NCBI GenBank assembly: GCA_037127255.1
Contig: JBANSL010000012.1
Coordinates: 21,400,615 to 21,464,614 of the forward strand
Length of the DNA: 64,000 bases
Direction: 5' to 3'
DNA from: Persicaria tinctoria
Taxonomy: Eukaryota > Streptophyta > Magnoliopsida > Caryophyllales > Polygonaceae
Positions 25,601 through 38,000 of the stretch are shown piece by piece; within the stretch, counting starts at the first letter, position 1; each line of letters starts with the position of its first letter. Both the position numbers and the translations under genes were made by a program. The notes beneath the pieces are model-generated. The model was not told the DNA's origin and did not search any database. It saw only the letters and a program-made list of their open reading frames with translations.

Positions 25601-26864
25601 GAGTAGCAAGCAGTTCATATAAGCCACCTTTTCTAATGCACTTGATAACAGGCTTGCCATCTTTAGTGACAACTCTCACACCAGCAGAGCTAAACACATC
25701 ATAATGCCATTCTTCAAGAGCACTTTCAGACATCAAATTTCTTCTTAAAGCAGGAACCCATTTAACATCCTTAATAACTCTAACCACATTATCAAACATC
25801 TTTAAAGCAGTAGATCCTACACCCTTAATTTTAAGCACAGAATGATCACCAAGCATAACAGTGCCACCATCAAAGCATTTCAGATCATGAAACCAAGACT
25901 TATGATAGGTAGCATGCATAGTACATCCAGAATCCAAAATCCAGGTATTAGAATCAGCAGAGTTTAATAATGCAAGCACTTCATGAGTATAATAAGGATG
26001 AGATTCAAACACATTTGACACATTAGGTTGCTTTCCAGCAGCCTTTTCATCTCTTTTTCTTTTGAAACAATGTTTTTCAATATGACCAGACTTAGAGCAG
26101 TAAGAACACATCAAGTGAGATTTATCAGGCTTGTCAGGTTTTCCATTTTGACTAGACTCAGGTTTACCATTGTCCTTCTGAGGTTTATTCCTGTTTTGAT
26201 TTTGGTTGTTGTTAGGCTTATTGCCTCTGAACCTACCTTTAGAAACAAGAACTTCATTCTTATTCTCAGTTTTGGTGTCAGATCTAGACTCATATTTGTT
26301 TTTAAACACTTTCAATGCATCATTTTTCTGAATGATAGACTCAAGGATAACCTTTTTATCTAACTTATCAGTGCTATATTGAACAACATCTTTAAAAGTG
26401 TCAAACTGAGCAGGCAAAGCATTCAACAACAACACACATTGCTGAGTTTCCTCAACTTTATCACCACAGCGTTGCAAATCTTGAATAATAGTCAAAAACT
26501 TATCCAGATTCTCAGATAAAGGACAGGACACATCCATTTTAAAAGTAAACAACTTATTAAACAGATTAACTCGAGAAGGGAGAGATTTTACCAAATAGAG
26601 GGTTTCTAACCCATCCCACAGCTTCTCAGCTGAATCAAGTTCAAAAACCTGTCTAGCAACTTCATCACCTAGACGTAGCATAATCTCACTGTGGGCTAGT
26701 TCATCCATTTCCGAGATTTTGTCCTTAGAGGTATTCTCAGGAAACTTATTTGTAACAGCAGCCCAGCACTTTTCTTTTGTCAAGATTGCCTTCATTTTTA
26801 TTTGCCACATAGCAAAATCAGTGTGGCCATTGAAGGGATTTAGATAGGTGCCTTTGTCACCCAT
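22641..26864 (-). pseudogene. C3 gag-pol polyprotein, one stop codon and mutated RT active site
   Basis: The likely start is the ATG at 26864 (MGDKGTYLNPF). An in-frame ATG at 26960 adds 32 residues that look like leader. Domains in order: UBN2-type gag; zinc knuckle CSYCSKSGHIEKHC; aspartic protease with ILDSGC; integrase zinc-binding H..H..C..C (HNRLGHIG..CENC) and core with SDLWGP, TDNGLEF and AERLNRT; RT; RNase H with SSTEAEYIAA. A TAG at 24789-24791 splits the frame just after the integrase core, and the same frame continues to 22641. The RT catalytic box reads YVGD instead of YVDD (codon 23607-23609), which removes a metal-binding Asp. Otherwise the 1408-codon frame is unbroken. Confidence 0.93.
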
Positions 26865-27189
26865 AGTAACCAGTACCTTGCAAAAACAAAGAAACCAAGT
26901 TAGTAAGTGAAACAACACACTTTCAGATTCAAGAAAACCTTGAATCTTGACAATAACCAAATAGATCTAATAATGTATTGCAAGAACAAGCAATAAACAC
27001 ACAGATCTAAGCACCAGAAGCCAGAAAAACAAGCACAGAAGCCTAGATCTAGCAAACAAGGGTGTGGTATGTCATGCAGGGGGGGTGCCGACCAGCGATG
27101 TCGCCTTTTAGGTCAGTCCGGGCCCTACACCCGTAACCTATCCCTAGAAACTCAAGAATGAGCCAGGAAATCGGAAACGCGACACTCAA

Positions 27190-27201
27190 GCTCTGATACC
27201 A
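27190..27201 (-). other. C3 primer-binding site (initiator Met tRNA)
   Basis: On the minus strand TGGTATCAGAGC lies 3 nt inside the 5' LTR. This is the standard copia site complementary to the 3' end of initiator Met tRNA. Confidence 0.9.
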
Positions 27202-27204
27202 CGT

Positions 27205-28205
27205 TGTAAAACCTAAAGATCGATAAACGAGATAGGCAAATATGCGGAAGCGTATGAAATCGAGCAAGAGATAACAGATCTAATCGAAGCACACAACTCA
27301 AAGAACGAACACAAGCGATTTTACGTGGTTCGGCTATGCCTACATCCACGGGGCCTCAAGAGTTGGCCAAATCCACTAGATATGAGTTCTTACAGAGACA
27401 GATCAAGTAAGAGATACAAAACTCCTAGATCTAAGCATGCATGAGATCAGAAACCAAGAGAGAAAGAAAATCCCCCTGTGTGGGAACCGAGATCGAAGAG
27501 ATCTTCGATCTCAACCCTAGATCGCCTAGAGAAGGAGAGCTAATGCCCAGAGCTTGAAGCGCCGGCCACCAGAGAACCACCAGGGACACTGTCGGCCACC
27601 TTCTTCGCTTCCTCGCTCGGTAAATCTTCAGGCAAAGGGAGAGGAACACCAAACCCTAGAAAACCCTAGAAGAGAGAGCGTCTGTGTGGAAGATGAAGAG
27701 AGAGAGAGAGTTGAACAGTACGACGGCAGGAAAGCTCCCAAGAGAGCTTTATATAGCTAGGTCACCAAAGGAGAGGGCCAGCCAAGCAAAACGCAGCGTC
27801 GCAACTAAGGGTTTCAGCTGGCAACGGGCTCAAGCTCATGGGCTTTCCTCAATCCAGTCCGGCAATCATTGGGCCTGTCTCAGTTAATGGGTTATAGCCC
27901 AATAACGAGGTAAGCTTCCTAACTCTTGGTATATACATATTATACATATAGCTATACCATATTATACTAATGTATTATCACACCATACTTTATACATATA
28001 TATTCGTTAGAGGATCAAGCTATAAATAGCTCAATACGACTCAGTCGAATATATGATAAAGTATGCATCCATACATTGTATATCTATGTTACCTATATGT
28101 AATATGTATAGTCATCATGTTCATACATGTTACAAGCATACACACAAAAAATACAAGTAACACATAAGGCATACAAGACATAGGAAATTAACACATATCA
28201 TTACA
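27205..28205 (-). repeat. C3 5' LTR
   Basis: Almost identical to 21539-22537. The visible differences include a 2-bp AG length change in an AGAGAG run near 27705 and about eight substitutions. The right target duplication follows at 28206-28210. Confidence 0.9.
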
Positions 28206-29198
28206 AAGTAATAGTCGATCTCTTTTGGAGGGTGGATTCGATTAATTCCTAAATTACATTCTTCACATTCATAATAAGAAGTAAAATGTCTTTTATTTAT
28301 TTATACATTTAGATGCAATCGATGTGTTCTAGTTTGAGAAGAAAAGAAAGAAACTACGTTGAAGTTTTGACGTCATAGGCAACTGCTTTACATTCGTGAA
28401 TGATTTCATTTAGAGACAAATGTGATAAGACAACAACCTCCCACATATATTTTCAGCTCAACCCTGATGGGAGAGCCAGGTCTTGAGGTCCGAGTGTAGC
28501 TTGTCTTAACCATTGAGGTGAGAGATCGACCAGTGGCCACCCATGGTGCAACCATGTGTCCAACAGCCAAGCATCTAGTTGAAGGGTCGTGGAACGCACA
28601 AAAGTGTTGAATTTTTTTTGAAGCTACTAGGCAACTGCCCTCGTCAGTCGCCATGCATACAAGAGTCTGGAAATGCAAGAGTGACTCAACATCTCAATGT
28701 GCTTATGAATTTGCAATGACAGTAAAAGAGCAAAAAGGTGCACAAGGAAAAAGACCAAATTAAAAATTAGAGCAATGATACATTACTTTTCTACACGCGT
28801 TTGGGACACAAAGGTCAAAAAGAGGGTATCGAATGCCTTTTAACTTTCCCAAATACCCCAACGTGATATTGATCGAATTCCAACTGTAGGGATGTTATGT
28901 GAACTGAACCACTCGGATCTAGAGCTTCCTTTCATTAAGTTGTACGCACTCACATTGATCTCTACCTTTGCTGTTCGACTCTTTTTTAATTAGGCAATCT
29001 GTTTTGTTGCTGGGATCTTCAATTCTTCATAAGGATATCAAATCCCAACGGAAGAGAAAGGTATGCACCTATTTGGTCCATTCTTCAACTAATTAATGCA
29101 GTTACATAGTTTTTATTTGCTTTTTTGATAATCAACAATTTGGTCCAACTTATGAAGAGCTATTTAGGATGAACAAACAGGGAGGCTGGGAGGGAACA
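28206..29198. other. Intergenic with a second leader-exon-like copy
   Basis: No coding gene is seen. CGTTTGGGACACAAAGGTCA at 28798-28817 also occurs near 3581-3600. The stretch 28918-29062 resembles 5214-5410 and ends in the same GGAAGAGAAAG|GTATGCAC exon/intron-like junction. This suggests the flank is a duplicate of the 3.5-5.4 kb region. Element C1 starts at 29199 directly after. Confidence 0.4.
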
Positions 29199-29753
29199 TG
29201 TTGGGGAAAAATACGGGTAGCTACCACTCGATTGCGTGTATGACTCGGATGGACAAACTCTCATTTCAAACTAGACCTTGTATTAATGTACAAGTATTTT
29301 TGTACAAATCTCAATACAAGACTCTCAGTCCCCAATACACCACTCGAGATGTACCACTCACACTCTTACACTCACAAACTTACACTCACTCACGTACGTT
29401 ATGTTGAAGACTCAACTTCACTCACAACTCACTTCTTGTACACCTGATTACATACACCACTAGCCTATTCATAGGCTTTCTATGTCGGTTTGCTCCTTTA
29501 ATTAAATTCTAGAATACTTTAGTTAATACACATATTACAAGGCACATTTTATTCTAGATTTCTCTAGCCTAGCTTCACCAATCAAAAGGCTTATTGACCA
29601 CAGCCCCATTCTCGAACTTTCTCGACCTCAAATACCCATCATATGTGATCCAAAACATCAGCCCACTTCTTTGGATCATTGGCCCGTAAGACCAATTAAT
29701 CAAGAAGCACACTTATTTATTTTGGTATTTGTATATGTGAATTAATCCTAACA
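29199..29753 (-). repeat. C1 copia 3' LTR
   Basis: On the minus strand it begins TGTTAGGATTAATTC and ends ATTTTTCCCCAACA. A polypurine tract (GAATTAAGGGAGGAAA on the minus strand, 29754-29769) abuts its start, so it is the 3' LTR. Its right-hand partner, sharing the TGTTGGGGAAAAATACGGG end, is at 56002-56341, beside a Met-tRNA primer site. Confidence 0.85.
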
Positions 29754-29910
29754 TTTCCTCCCTTAATTCACATATTGTCAAATACCTCCGCTTCATCCTT
29801 AAACCGCATTTTATTTTGCTTCTTAATTCCAATGTCGTGGCATCTCCCCATCACGACATATCCTTCAACGAGGCATAAATTCTTTCCATTCGTCCGACCT
29901 TGCACGATCA
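29754..29910 (-). other. C1 internal 3' remnant
   Basis: About 157 bp of non-coding C1 sequence, including the polypurine tract, is left between its 3' LTR and the truncated G1 unit. The junction near 29905-29916 (GATCAAGGAAGAGCG) resembles the intact G1 sequence GATCCAGGAAGAGCG, so the fusion shows short homology. C1's protease, integrase, RT and RNase H are missing from the window and were presumably lost in this deletion. Confidence 0.7.
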
Positions 29911-31353
29911 AGGAAGAGCGCCTGACTGTTTGGGGATTGCTGCTGCTAGCTGACCAATCTGTGTATCAACTGTTTTCCTCCAGGTATCAATTTCCCCAAG
30001 CCTAGAGTTGACACCTTGCATCTGAGTGTAGACGGAGTTGAAAGATTGCCTAGTTTCAGCGTGATTCCTCCGCATCTCCTCCAGGATCGTCTGTGTATCA
30101 TCCTTTTTCTGGTCTCTTTCAGGATGTCCTGGAGCTCTGTAGGGCGGGGGGTTCCTAGGGACTCCCTGGTTCCACTGAGGTTGCTGAAACCTTTGGTCCC
30201 CCATGTAGCGATTTGGACCCCCTGCGTAAGCTGCATCCTCATGATGTTCTGCCATCCTGACTTGCTCTGTGTGTGGGCACTCAGTAGTGGTGTGCCTCTG
30301 TGATCCGCATTCGATGCAAGGCTGGTTGACAGACAGATATTTGACTTGTTTGAGGAGCTTCTTATTCTGGTCTCTGTAGTACTGCTCCCTGACATCTGGA
30401 TCAATTTCTTTAGGAGGCTCATAGAGGGGCATGGATGGTGCTGGCCTAGCGTAGGCCTTCTCCTCATAGTTTGCAGGAGCCCCATACTTGTTGTCGTAGT
30501 TGGTGAGCTTATCCAGAATACCCCATGCTTCAGTTGGTGGTATGGTTAGGAACTCATATCGAGTATAATTGTTGATCCTGTCCTTAGTGAGTTGATCAAG
30601 AGAATTGAAGAAAATCTCCTGAACCACATAAGGTGGTTGTCCATGGGTGGGACAGGATCGTAGAAGTTCCTTGTAGCGCTCCCATGCCTTTGCCAGTGGC
30701 TCCCCAGGTTTCTGTTTGAAAGCTGTGATCTTTTGTCGTAGGAGTGCTGTCTTGGCAGGAGGAAAGAATTTGTCGAGAAATTCCTGCTCTACTTGGGCCC
30801 ATGTCGTGAGGCTTCGTGGTTTAAGCCCTACTAACCATTGCAGTGCGGGGCCAGCGAGAGACCAGCGGAAAGCCTTCATCTTGATGTACTCCAGAGTGGT
30901 ACCTTCAGCAAGTGTACGGCACATGTCAGAAAAGTTTATTATGTGCTCAAGAGGACACTCATTAAAATTCCCATGAAAAGCATGATTTTTAAGTTCAATT
31001 AGAAATTGAGTGCGAATTTCATAGGAGTTTTCAGGGATAAGAATCGCCGATTCAGGCACGACGAGCGTGGGATGCATATAATCCTCTGCTGTGGTTGGAT
31101 ATCGGGCAAGCTCAGCTTCTGCTTGCCTTGCGCGCTCAGCTGCTTGTTCCCTTGCTGCTCTCTCAGCGGCGAGAGCAGCATTGTTGGTGGCCAGAGCAGC
31201 ATCTCTGGCGGCTAGATCCCTGGTAAGCCTTTGTACCAACTGCTCCTGTGTTTCAGCGGCAGACATGGCTCTTTGCAGTTTATTCCTGACGTGTAAAAGG
31301 CGCTCTGGGTCGTCTAAGCCGTCGTACTTAGGTGTGAGACCAGAACGGCGCAT
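29911..31353 (-). pseudogene. G1 gag fragment, truncated third copy
   Basis: This matches residues 1 to about 480 of the 1111-residue G1 protein, with the same start at 31353. It holds the Ala/Glu-rich coiled coil, the retrotransposon gag core and the zinc knuckle CIECGSQRHTTTEC. It ends at the C1 fusion, where the frame meets a TGA at 29908-29910. Protease and all later parts are lost. Confidence 0.9.
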
Positions 31354-31415
31354 ACACCTGAAAGGTAACTCAAAGAAACAGTGAGAACTGACTACCTAAG
31401 GCGCGATTGATTGCT

Positions 31416-31433
31416 TCCCCGGCAACGGCGCCA
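31416..31433 (-). other. G1 primer-binding site, left copy (tRNA-Asp)
   Basis: On the minus strand TGGCGCCGTTGCCGGGGA lies 3 nt inside the LTR. It is complementary to the 3' end of plant tRNA-Asp, the primer of Athila-type elements. Confidence 0.88.
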
Positions 31434-31436
31434 ATT

Positions 31437-33408
31437 TGTTGTTGCAGGAGTTAGTCAAGTATGGAATAAGATATAGTTCAGAACGACTCCCCTGTCTCAG
31501 CAAATAAATACAAGACTTTCTCCCGTTGTAGTAAGAGTAAAGTCAGGATCGAATCCACGAGGAAGCACGTCAGCGGTTCTCAGGTAGCTATCAGATTCTC
31601 ACAACAGCAGCAGAACAGACACAGAAAAGCAGAAACAGAAATAAACCCAGCAAGGGAAATTAACCCGGCAAGGGCAACTAAATAAAAGCAAATAACTAAA
31701 ACAAAGACAGAAATAAAACAAAGCAAAGCAAAGACAGAAAAGACAAGGCAAGCAAATAAAAACAAAGGCAAACTACTCGACAGAAGCAAAGTCGACAACA
31801 GTAGGTAACTCGACCAAAGAACTCGACCGAGTTTCCTCGACACAAGTCCTCGATGTCGACAAGAACTTGTCGACGTCGACAACCTTCTCGAGACAGAAGC
31901 AAATCGAGTACAGAAAGTGAATCAACTTCGACAAATTAACTCGACGTCGAGGAAGTATCTCGATGTCGACAAAACTCCTCGAAATCGACAAGTAACAGAA
32001 AATTAAAGTGCAAATGCTTTCGGACACAGAACACAGATTTCGATGAAATAAATCAATAAACTAAAGACTTCCAAGGCTAGGGTTTCGACACCACAACGAT
32101 AACCATGCAAAACGACACATAAAGGCATAAAAGATCATGCTTTCCATCAAATAACTCTCGTTATTAACAACTAGGCATATAGAGGCTCTCGCATAAACCC
32201 TAATTGTTACTAACCCTTTTCACATAATTAATCCAAGTTTGCATTAAATTCACTTTCGCTTCAATAACACAAACAAGAATCACCTTCAACTCTCGCAAAA
32301 GAATCATGCTCATAGGGATAGAAGACGGATTGCAATCACAAGATTTTACCTTTACCGCATCGCCTTACATGGCCACCGTTGGGCTCACCCCAGCCCCAGA
32401 AGTGGGTGGACTACTCACGCCTCATCGCAATCGCAGACATCTTTGAATTTGATGAAAGAAACTGAATTAAAACTATATTCAAAGCCTTTTACAATCTTGG
32501 CAATCAACCGTCGCAAACCGCCAAAACCTTAAAAACCTTAGAACCCCTAAACTACTCTACTTCTCTCTCTGAATGGAATTGTATGAACTGGAATGAATCA
32601 AAAACCAGCCCCCATGGGCTTTATTTATAGTGCTCAAATCTTTGCTAATCTAGGATAGAACATCTATATCTATATCTAAAGCTATATCTAAAGCTTAATG
32701 ATAAATAAATAACATAATGTAATTAAATAAACTAGATAGACTAGGATTATATCTAATGTGTGGACATCTTCTTTGGTCTTGATAGATCTTGATAGACTTG
32801 GATAGAATTCGTCGAATCTTCGCTTGCAAGTAATCTCTTTCTCGGACTTCTCCTCGATCTCGGACACTGGAGCTGCTCCTCGACAACTCTTCTCGACATG
32901 ACTCCTCGACATCGACAAGTTCTCGATGTCGAGTTGTTTCTTCGTCTGATGCTCGTGCTCGATTTCTGGAACTCATGTCGAGTTGGTGACTTGTCGATGT
33001 CGACAACTTTCCTCGACATCGAGTAGATTCCTCAGCTTCCAGCTCTGTTCGTAAAACGCACTTTCCCGCTGCCTCGGTTGTCGGATTGACGCATATGACC
33101 ATGCGTTGGAAAGCTCTTTCCGAGGGCTACAACTCTCATGAAGACATCACAGCCTGATTCAGAATGATGAGAACCGGAAATTGGCCTTCTCTCCAGCTGC
33201 ACCATTCTTGGCTTCTCCATGACTTTCCTTTAAGCTCCAAAATGCGTCCGATTTCTGCGAAATATAACAAAAACTTGTGTAGACCTCCATATATTGCAAA
33301 TAAGTATAAACTACACAAATTCCGTATTATTCTAACCCAAATGCATGAAATGTATGCAGAAATCGATATAAAAGTATATGTAAAACATGGCAAATTAGGC
33401 TCACAACA
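31437..33408 (-). repeat. G1 LTR copy 1
   Basis: 1972 bp. The minus strand begins TGTTGTGAGCCTAATTTGCC and ends CTCCTGCAACAACA. A TATA box (CTATAAATAA, complement of 32621-32630) sits in CTATAAATAAAGCCCATGG, which recurs in the G2 LTR. The conserved 65-bp LTR block lies at 33080-33145. TCGA-core palindromes are dense at 31775-31995 and 32870-33030. Confidence 0.93.
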
Positions 33409-35078
33409 AACACCCCATACTTAAGCTTGCTTGTCCTCAAGCAATATTTTTAATTGTCATTCAGGGGAAGAAATCAAAACTCTCAACATCTTAGATTCAT
33501 TCTTATATGTCCCTGCAATCAATTACCATCCTCGAAAAGGTACTAGTGTCACAGATTCATGCATGTGCAAATATGTAAAAGCAACATCTGCTCACAAAAG
33601 GAGGGTTATGCACAAATAATTTTTATGTGACAAAGCATTGATAATCAAGAAGACTTTAATTTAAGCTCATGAAGGAGTAGATTGGTAAAAGGCTAAAAGG
33701 TGGGCAATTTTTGGCAATGTGGTGCTTTTTGATCCGGGGAAATGGAGTACTTTCCAAACTTTGAATTTCATTCCACATTCCTTTTCCATAACATTCATCA
33801 CCTTTCATATTGCTTTTCTCAATAATAATGCTTTTACCTCTCTAACCTCAGCACTGCCTTCTCGCGAGTCGCAAACATGGGTGTCATGAATGGCCCCGGA
33901 TACTTAGTGCTTTGGACTCCTCACAATGTGTCCCATCTCTCCAAACTATTATCTCAGAGAGCAGGGTCAATCTACCTTTATCTCCTGAGGTGATTGGATT
34001 TTTTCTCACTCATTAAATTTTCCATATATTTCAAACAATTTCCTTCCAAACTCCAATAATGATAACAATCACAAACACCATATGATAATCTCCATAATGT
34101 AACATCATTCTCAAAAAATTCCCCGGATAAGGTAAAGAATGGCAATATTTGGATCATGTGGAGCAATTTATGAAATAAGGCATAATATGGCTTTTGTGAT
34201 GCGTAAGCATAGGTAAGGCTAGGATATAAACAATATGAGCATTATATGGAAATATAAAGTCCTCCATCGTCTTATCATGCAACATGTCAAAAGCAATTTC
34301 AAATTTTACCTCCTTTTATGGTTTTCAAGAAAATATGCACTTCATTGTGACTTCCCTTTACTAGGCAATTTCATGCTATATCTCTAATGAATCCAATTTT
34401 GCATCGTCGAGTTCAATTAAAGCTTCCATGACATTATTCAAAAAATTTCAATGGGGGTCATTTTTTCAAAACTTTGGAAAACATGCATATAAGCACATAA
34501 AGCAATAATGCATTCCAAAATAGCCATGTAGCAATTCCAAGAAATAATGCACCAATAATGTCAAATATGATCAATATGCATAATGTAAGTCCTTCCCCCA
34601 CCCCATACTTAAACATTACAGTGTCCTCACTGTATAAAAAACAAGGGAAGAGAAAGGAACTCACAAGACAGGTGTGCAGATCGTCGGGAGAATCGAGTGA
34701 AGTGGTGCTGCAGTGTTTGTCGATCTCGACAATTTAGTCGATCTCGAGGACTTGTCGATGTCGACAACATCTCCTCGACATCGAGAACTTTGGCTGCCTC
34801 TAGGGTGGCCTTCTCGACCACAGGCTTGCTCGATGTGGTTTGTCGATGTCGAGTTCCCTCCCTCATGTCGACAAGACTGTAGTTTCTTCATACCTGCAAG
34901 ATTTGTTAGAAAAGAAATACCCAAAATAGAATAATCCTAACAACAACATCTAAAAACAAAAAACAAACAAAAGTAACAATGTCCAAAAACAAAAACAAAA
35001 AACAAGGTCTCAAATGTTCTAAAAAGTCTATATACATGCTCTAGATTTTATAGTCGCTAGGCCGACTTTCATTAAATC
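33409..35078 (-). other. G1 3' noncoding region with two hairpin-purine-tract modules
   Basis: Between the ORF stop and the 3' LTR there are about 1.7 kb without a credible gene. It holds TCGA-core palindromes (34715-34880) and two similar modules. Module A is the hairpin ACAGTG-AGGA-CACTGT (34618-34633 on the complement) followed by TTAAGTATGGGGTGGGGG. Module B is TTGCTTG-AGGA-CAAGCAA (33427-33444) followed by TTAAGTATGGGGTG, which abuts the LTR and is the likely plus-strand primer. The same region repeats at 40470-42139. Confidence 0.75.
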
Positions 35079-38000
35079 TCAAGGTGGCATCTGCAGGGCC
35101 CATGTAGCTTGGGCTTCGAACAGGACTCCATTCTTGTCTTTCAGCTGAATCCCTTCTGAGTGGATTTTATTCACCGTGAATGGTCCCATCTTCTTCTTAT
35201 TGAATTTGTTAGGAAACCAATGATCCTTTGTTTTAGAGACATAGACCATGTCTCCTACTTCGTATTCCTTTGGATCGTCATCGGAAATCCTGCATAAACG
35301 CACATACCAAGGCAAACCTCTCCCATGTATAGATAAATCCTTGATTGAAATAGGAGAAGAAAGATTCATACCTTGGCTTACCTTCGCAGAATCGGATTCG
35401 GGAACCACTGGATCTTGTCGATCTCGAGTAATGTTACTCGACATCGAGTTGCTTTCAGCTCCAGGCGGTGGACTGCTCGAAGACGGTGAAGTCGGGGAGA
35501 CCCTGATCTTGTCGACATCGACAAGGGTTGTCGACGTCGAGTAGTTCTCCTTGTCTGGTGGGATACAGGTCGAGGAAGGAGGCATCGAGGAAACCCGGAT
35601 CTTGTCGACATCGACAAGAGTTGTCGATGTCGAGTTGTTTTCAGCCTCCAGTTGATTCCTCATCGATGAAGGTGTAGTCGAGGACGCTTGGTGCTTGTCG
35701 ATATCGACAAGATTTTTCGACATCGAGTTGTTTTTCTCGACTTCCAGTGGCTTGCTCGATGATGCTGGTGGAGGTTTCTGATCTTTGTCGATGTCGACTA
35801 GACTACTCGATCTCGAGGAGTTTTGTTCGACTTCGACCCCACACTTAGCTCTTTTGCTCTCCTTGAGGATTGCCATGATCTCCTCCACCTGGGCCTCCAT
35901 GTCCCTCTTTTCTATCTCCTTAGGGGTCATATTCCTGACCGTTGGTTCCCCGCAGGTGATGTAGCCAGCTGAGATAGATTTGACCTCTTCCATGGGACCC
36001 GTATGTTGTTCAGTTTTGTTGAAGGAGTATTCAATCACTTCATCGCTGATGTTGAAAGTGAGCACCCCTTTCCGTACGCTTATATTGGCATCCACAGTCG
36101 CCAAGAATGGTCTCCCTAGAATAATTGGACAAGCAGGATCTTCTTGCATATCAATAATTAGGAAATCAGCAGGAACGAAGAATTTACCTACTTGTACTGG
36201 GACATTCTCCACCATGCCTGTTGGAATGACCACCGTGTTGTTGGCCATATACAGTTTAGCGTCCACAGGCTCCAGTGCACCTATCTTAATCTTGGACCAA
36301 ATCGTTAAAGGCATAATACTGACACTAGCTCCAAGATCACATAGGGCATTAATTTTGTATGGACCAAATCCAATAGTTATAGCAAACTTACCTGGATCCG
36401 GCCGCTTTTCCAGTATGTCCAGATGGCTGCACTCCTCTGTGATTTCTGCCATCGATCGCTTTTTGCTCAGAATCTCCTTCAGGAACTTGACATAGGAAGG
36501 CATTTCATTGAGAGCTTCTGTGAATGGGATGGTGACGTTGAGCTTCTGAAGCATCTTAATGAAGCGCTGAAACTTTTTCTCCGCTGGGTCCTTCAGGGAT
36601 TTCGTTGGGAAAGGCAGCTTCTTTTTCTGAGTCGGAGCCAGAACAGACGTCGGAGTTGCTGCAGATTTCTCGTTGTCGACCAGAGGCTCCTCGAGATCGA
36701 CCACCTTCTTTTCGAGATCGACCAGTTTCGGCGACGTCGAGTTGCTAGGCTGTGCAGACGAAGATTTCTGAAGATTCTCCTCGAGGTCGACAAGCCCTTT
36801 GTCGAGGTCGACGACGGCTTTGTCGAGATCGACCACTGTCTTGTCGAGGTCGACTTGCTGTTCCTCGTCCTGCTGCTCCTCGACCTCTGGCTCTTGAAGT
36901 TGATGGCCGCTTCTGAGTTTTACAGCAGCGATGTGTCCAGTCTTTCCCTTAGGATTTGGTTCTGAAGATCCAGGAAGAGCGCCTGACTGTTTGGGGATTG
37001 CTGCTGCTAGCTGACCAATCTGTGTATCAACTGTTTTCCTCCAGGTATCAATTTCCCCAAGCCTAGAGTTGACACCTTGCATCTGAGTGTAGACGGAGTT
37101 GAAAGATTGCCTAGTTTCAGCGTGATTCCTCCGCATCTCCTCCAGGATCGTCTGTGTATCATCCTTTTTCTGGTCTCTTTCAGGATGTCCTGGAGCTCTG
37201 TAGGGCGGGGGGTTCCTAGGGACTCCCTGGTTCCACTGAGGTTGCTGAAACCTTTGGTCCCCCATGTAGCGATTTGGACCCCCTGCGTAAGCTGCATCCT
37301 CATGATGTTCTGCCATCCTGACTTGCTCTGTGTGTGGGCACTCAGTAGTGGTGTGCCTCTGTGATCCGCATTCGATGCAAGGCTGGTTGACAGACAGATA
37401 TTTGACTTGTTTGAGGAGCTTCTTATTCTGGTCTCTGTAGTACTGCTCCCTGACATCTGGATCAATTTCTTTAGGAGGCTCATAGAGGGGCATGGATGGT
37501 GCTGGCCTAGCGTAGGCCTTCTCCTCATAGTTTGCAGGAGCCCCATACTTGTTGTCGTAGTTGGTGAGCTTATCCAGAATACCCCATGCTTCAGTTGGTG
37601 GTATGGTTAGGAACTCATATCGAGTATAATTGTTGATCCTGTCCTTAGTGAGTTGATCAAGAGAATTGAAGAAAATCTCCTGAACCACATAAGGTGGTTG
37701 TCCATGGGTGGGACAGGATCGTAGAAGTTCCTTGTAGCGCTCCCATGCCTTTGCCAGTGGCTCCCCAGGTTTCTGTTTGAAAGCTGTGATCTTTTGTCGT
37801 AGGAGTGCTGTCTTGGCAGGAGGAAAGAATTTGTCGAGAAATTCCTGCTCTACTTGGGCCCATGTCGTGAGGCTTCGTGGTTTAAGCCCTACTAACCATT
37901 GCAGTGCGGGGCCAGCGAGAGACCAGCGGAAAGCCTTCATCTTGATGTACTCCAGAGTGGTACCTTCAGCAAGTGTACGGCACATGTCAGAAAAGTTTAT

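Larger units (their letters stand above)
21539..28205 (-). mobile_element. Complete Ty1/copia element C3, TSD AAGTA
   Basis: Two LTRs of about 1 kb (21539-22537 and 27205-28205) enclose one long gag-pol frame on the minus strand. AAGTA flanks both sides (21534-21538 and 28206-28210). The domain order gag, zinc knuckle, protease, integrase, RT, RNase H is that of copia. By eye the LTRs differ at about eight bases plus one 2-bp AG indel, so the insertion is young. Two visible lesions (an internal stop and an altered RT active site) make it non-autonomous. Confidence 0.95.

Noticed and set aside
32695..33102. A 135-residue minus-strand frame in the G1 LTR and its copies
   Set aside because: It lies in the LTR and consists of Ser/Arg-rich readings of TCGA repeats; homologous LTR positions in G2 do not keep it open.
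36423..36965. A 180-residue plus-strand frame (and its +7061 copy) opposite the G1 VDLDK repeats
   Set aside because: It is the antisense reading of the TCGA repeats inside the G1 ORF, low complexity with no domain.
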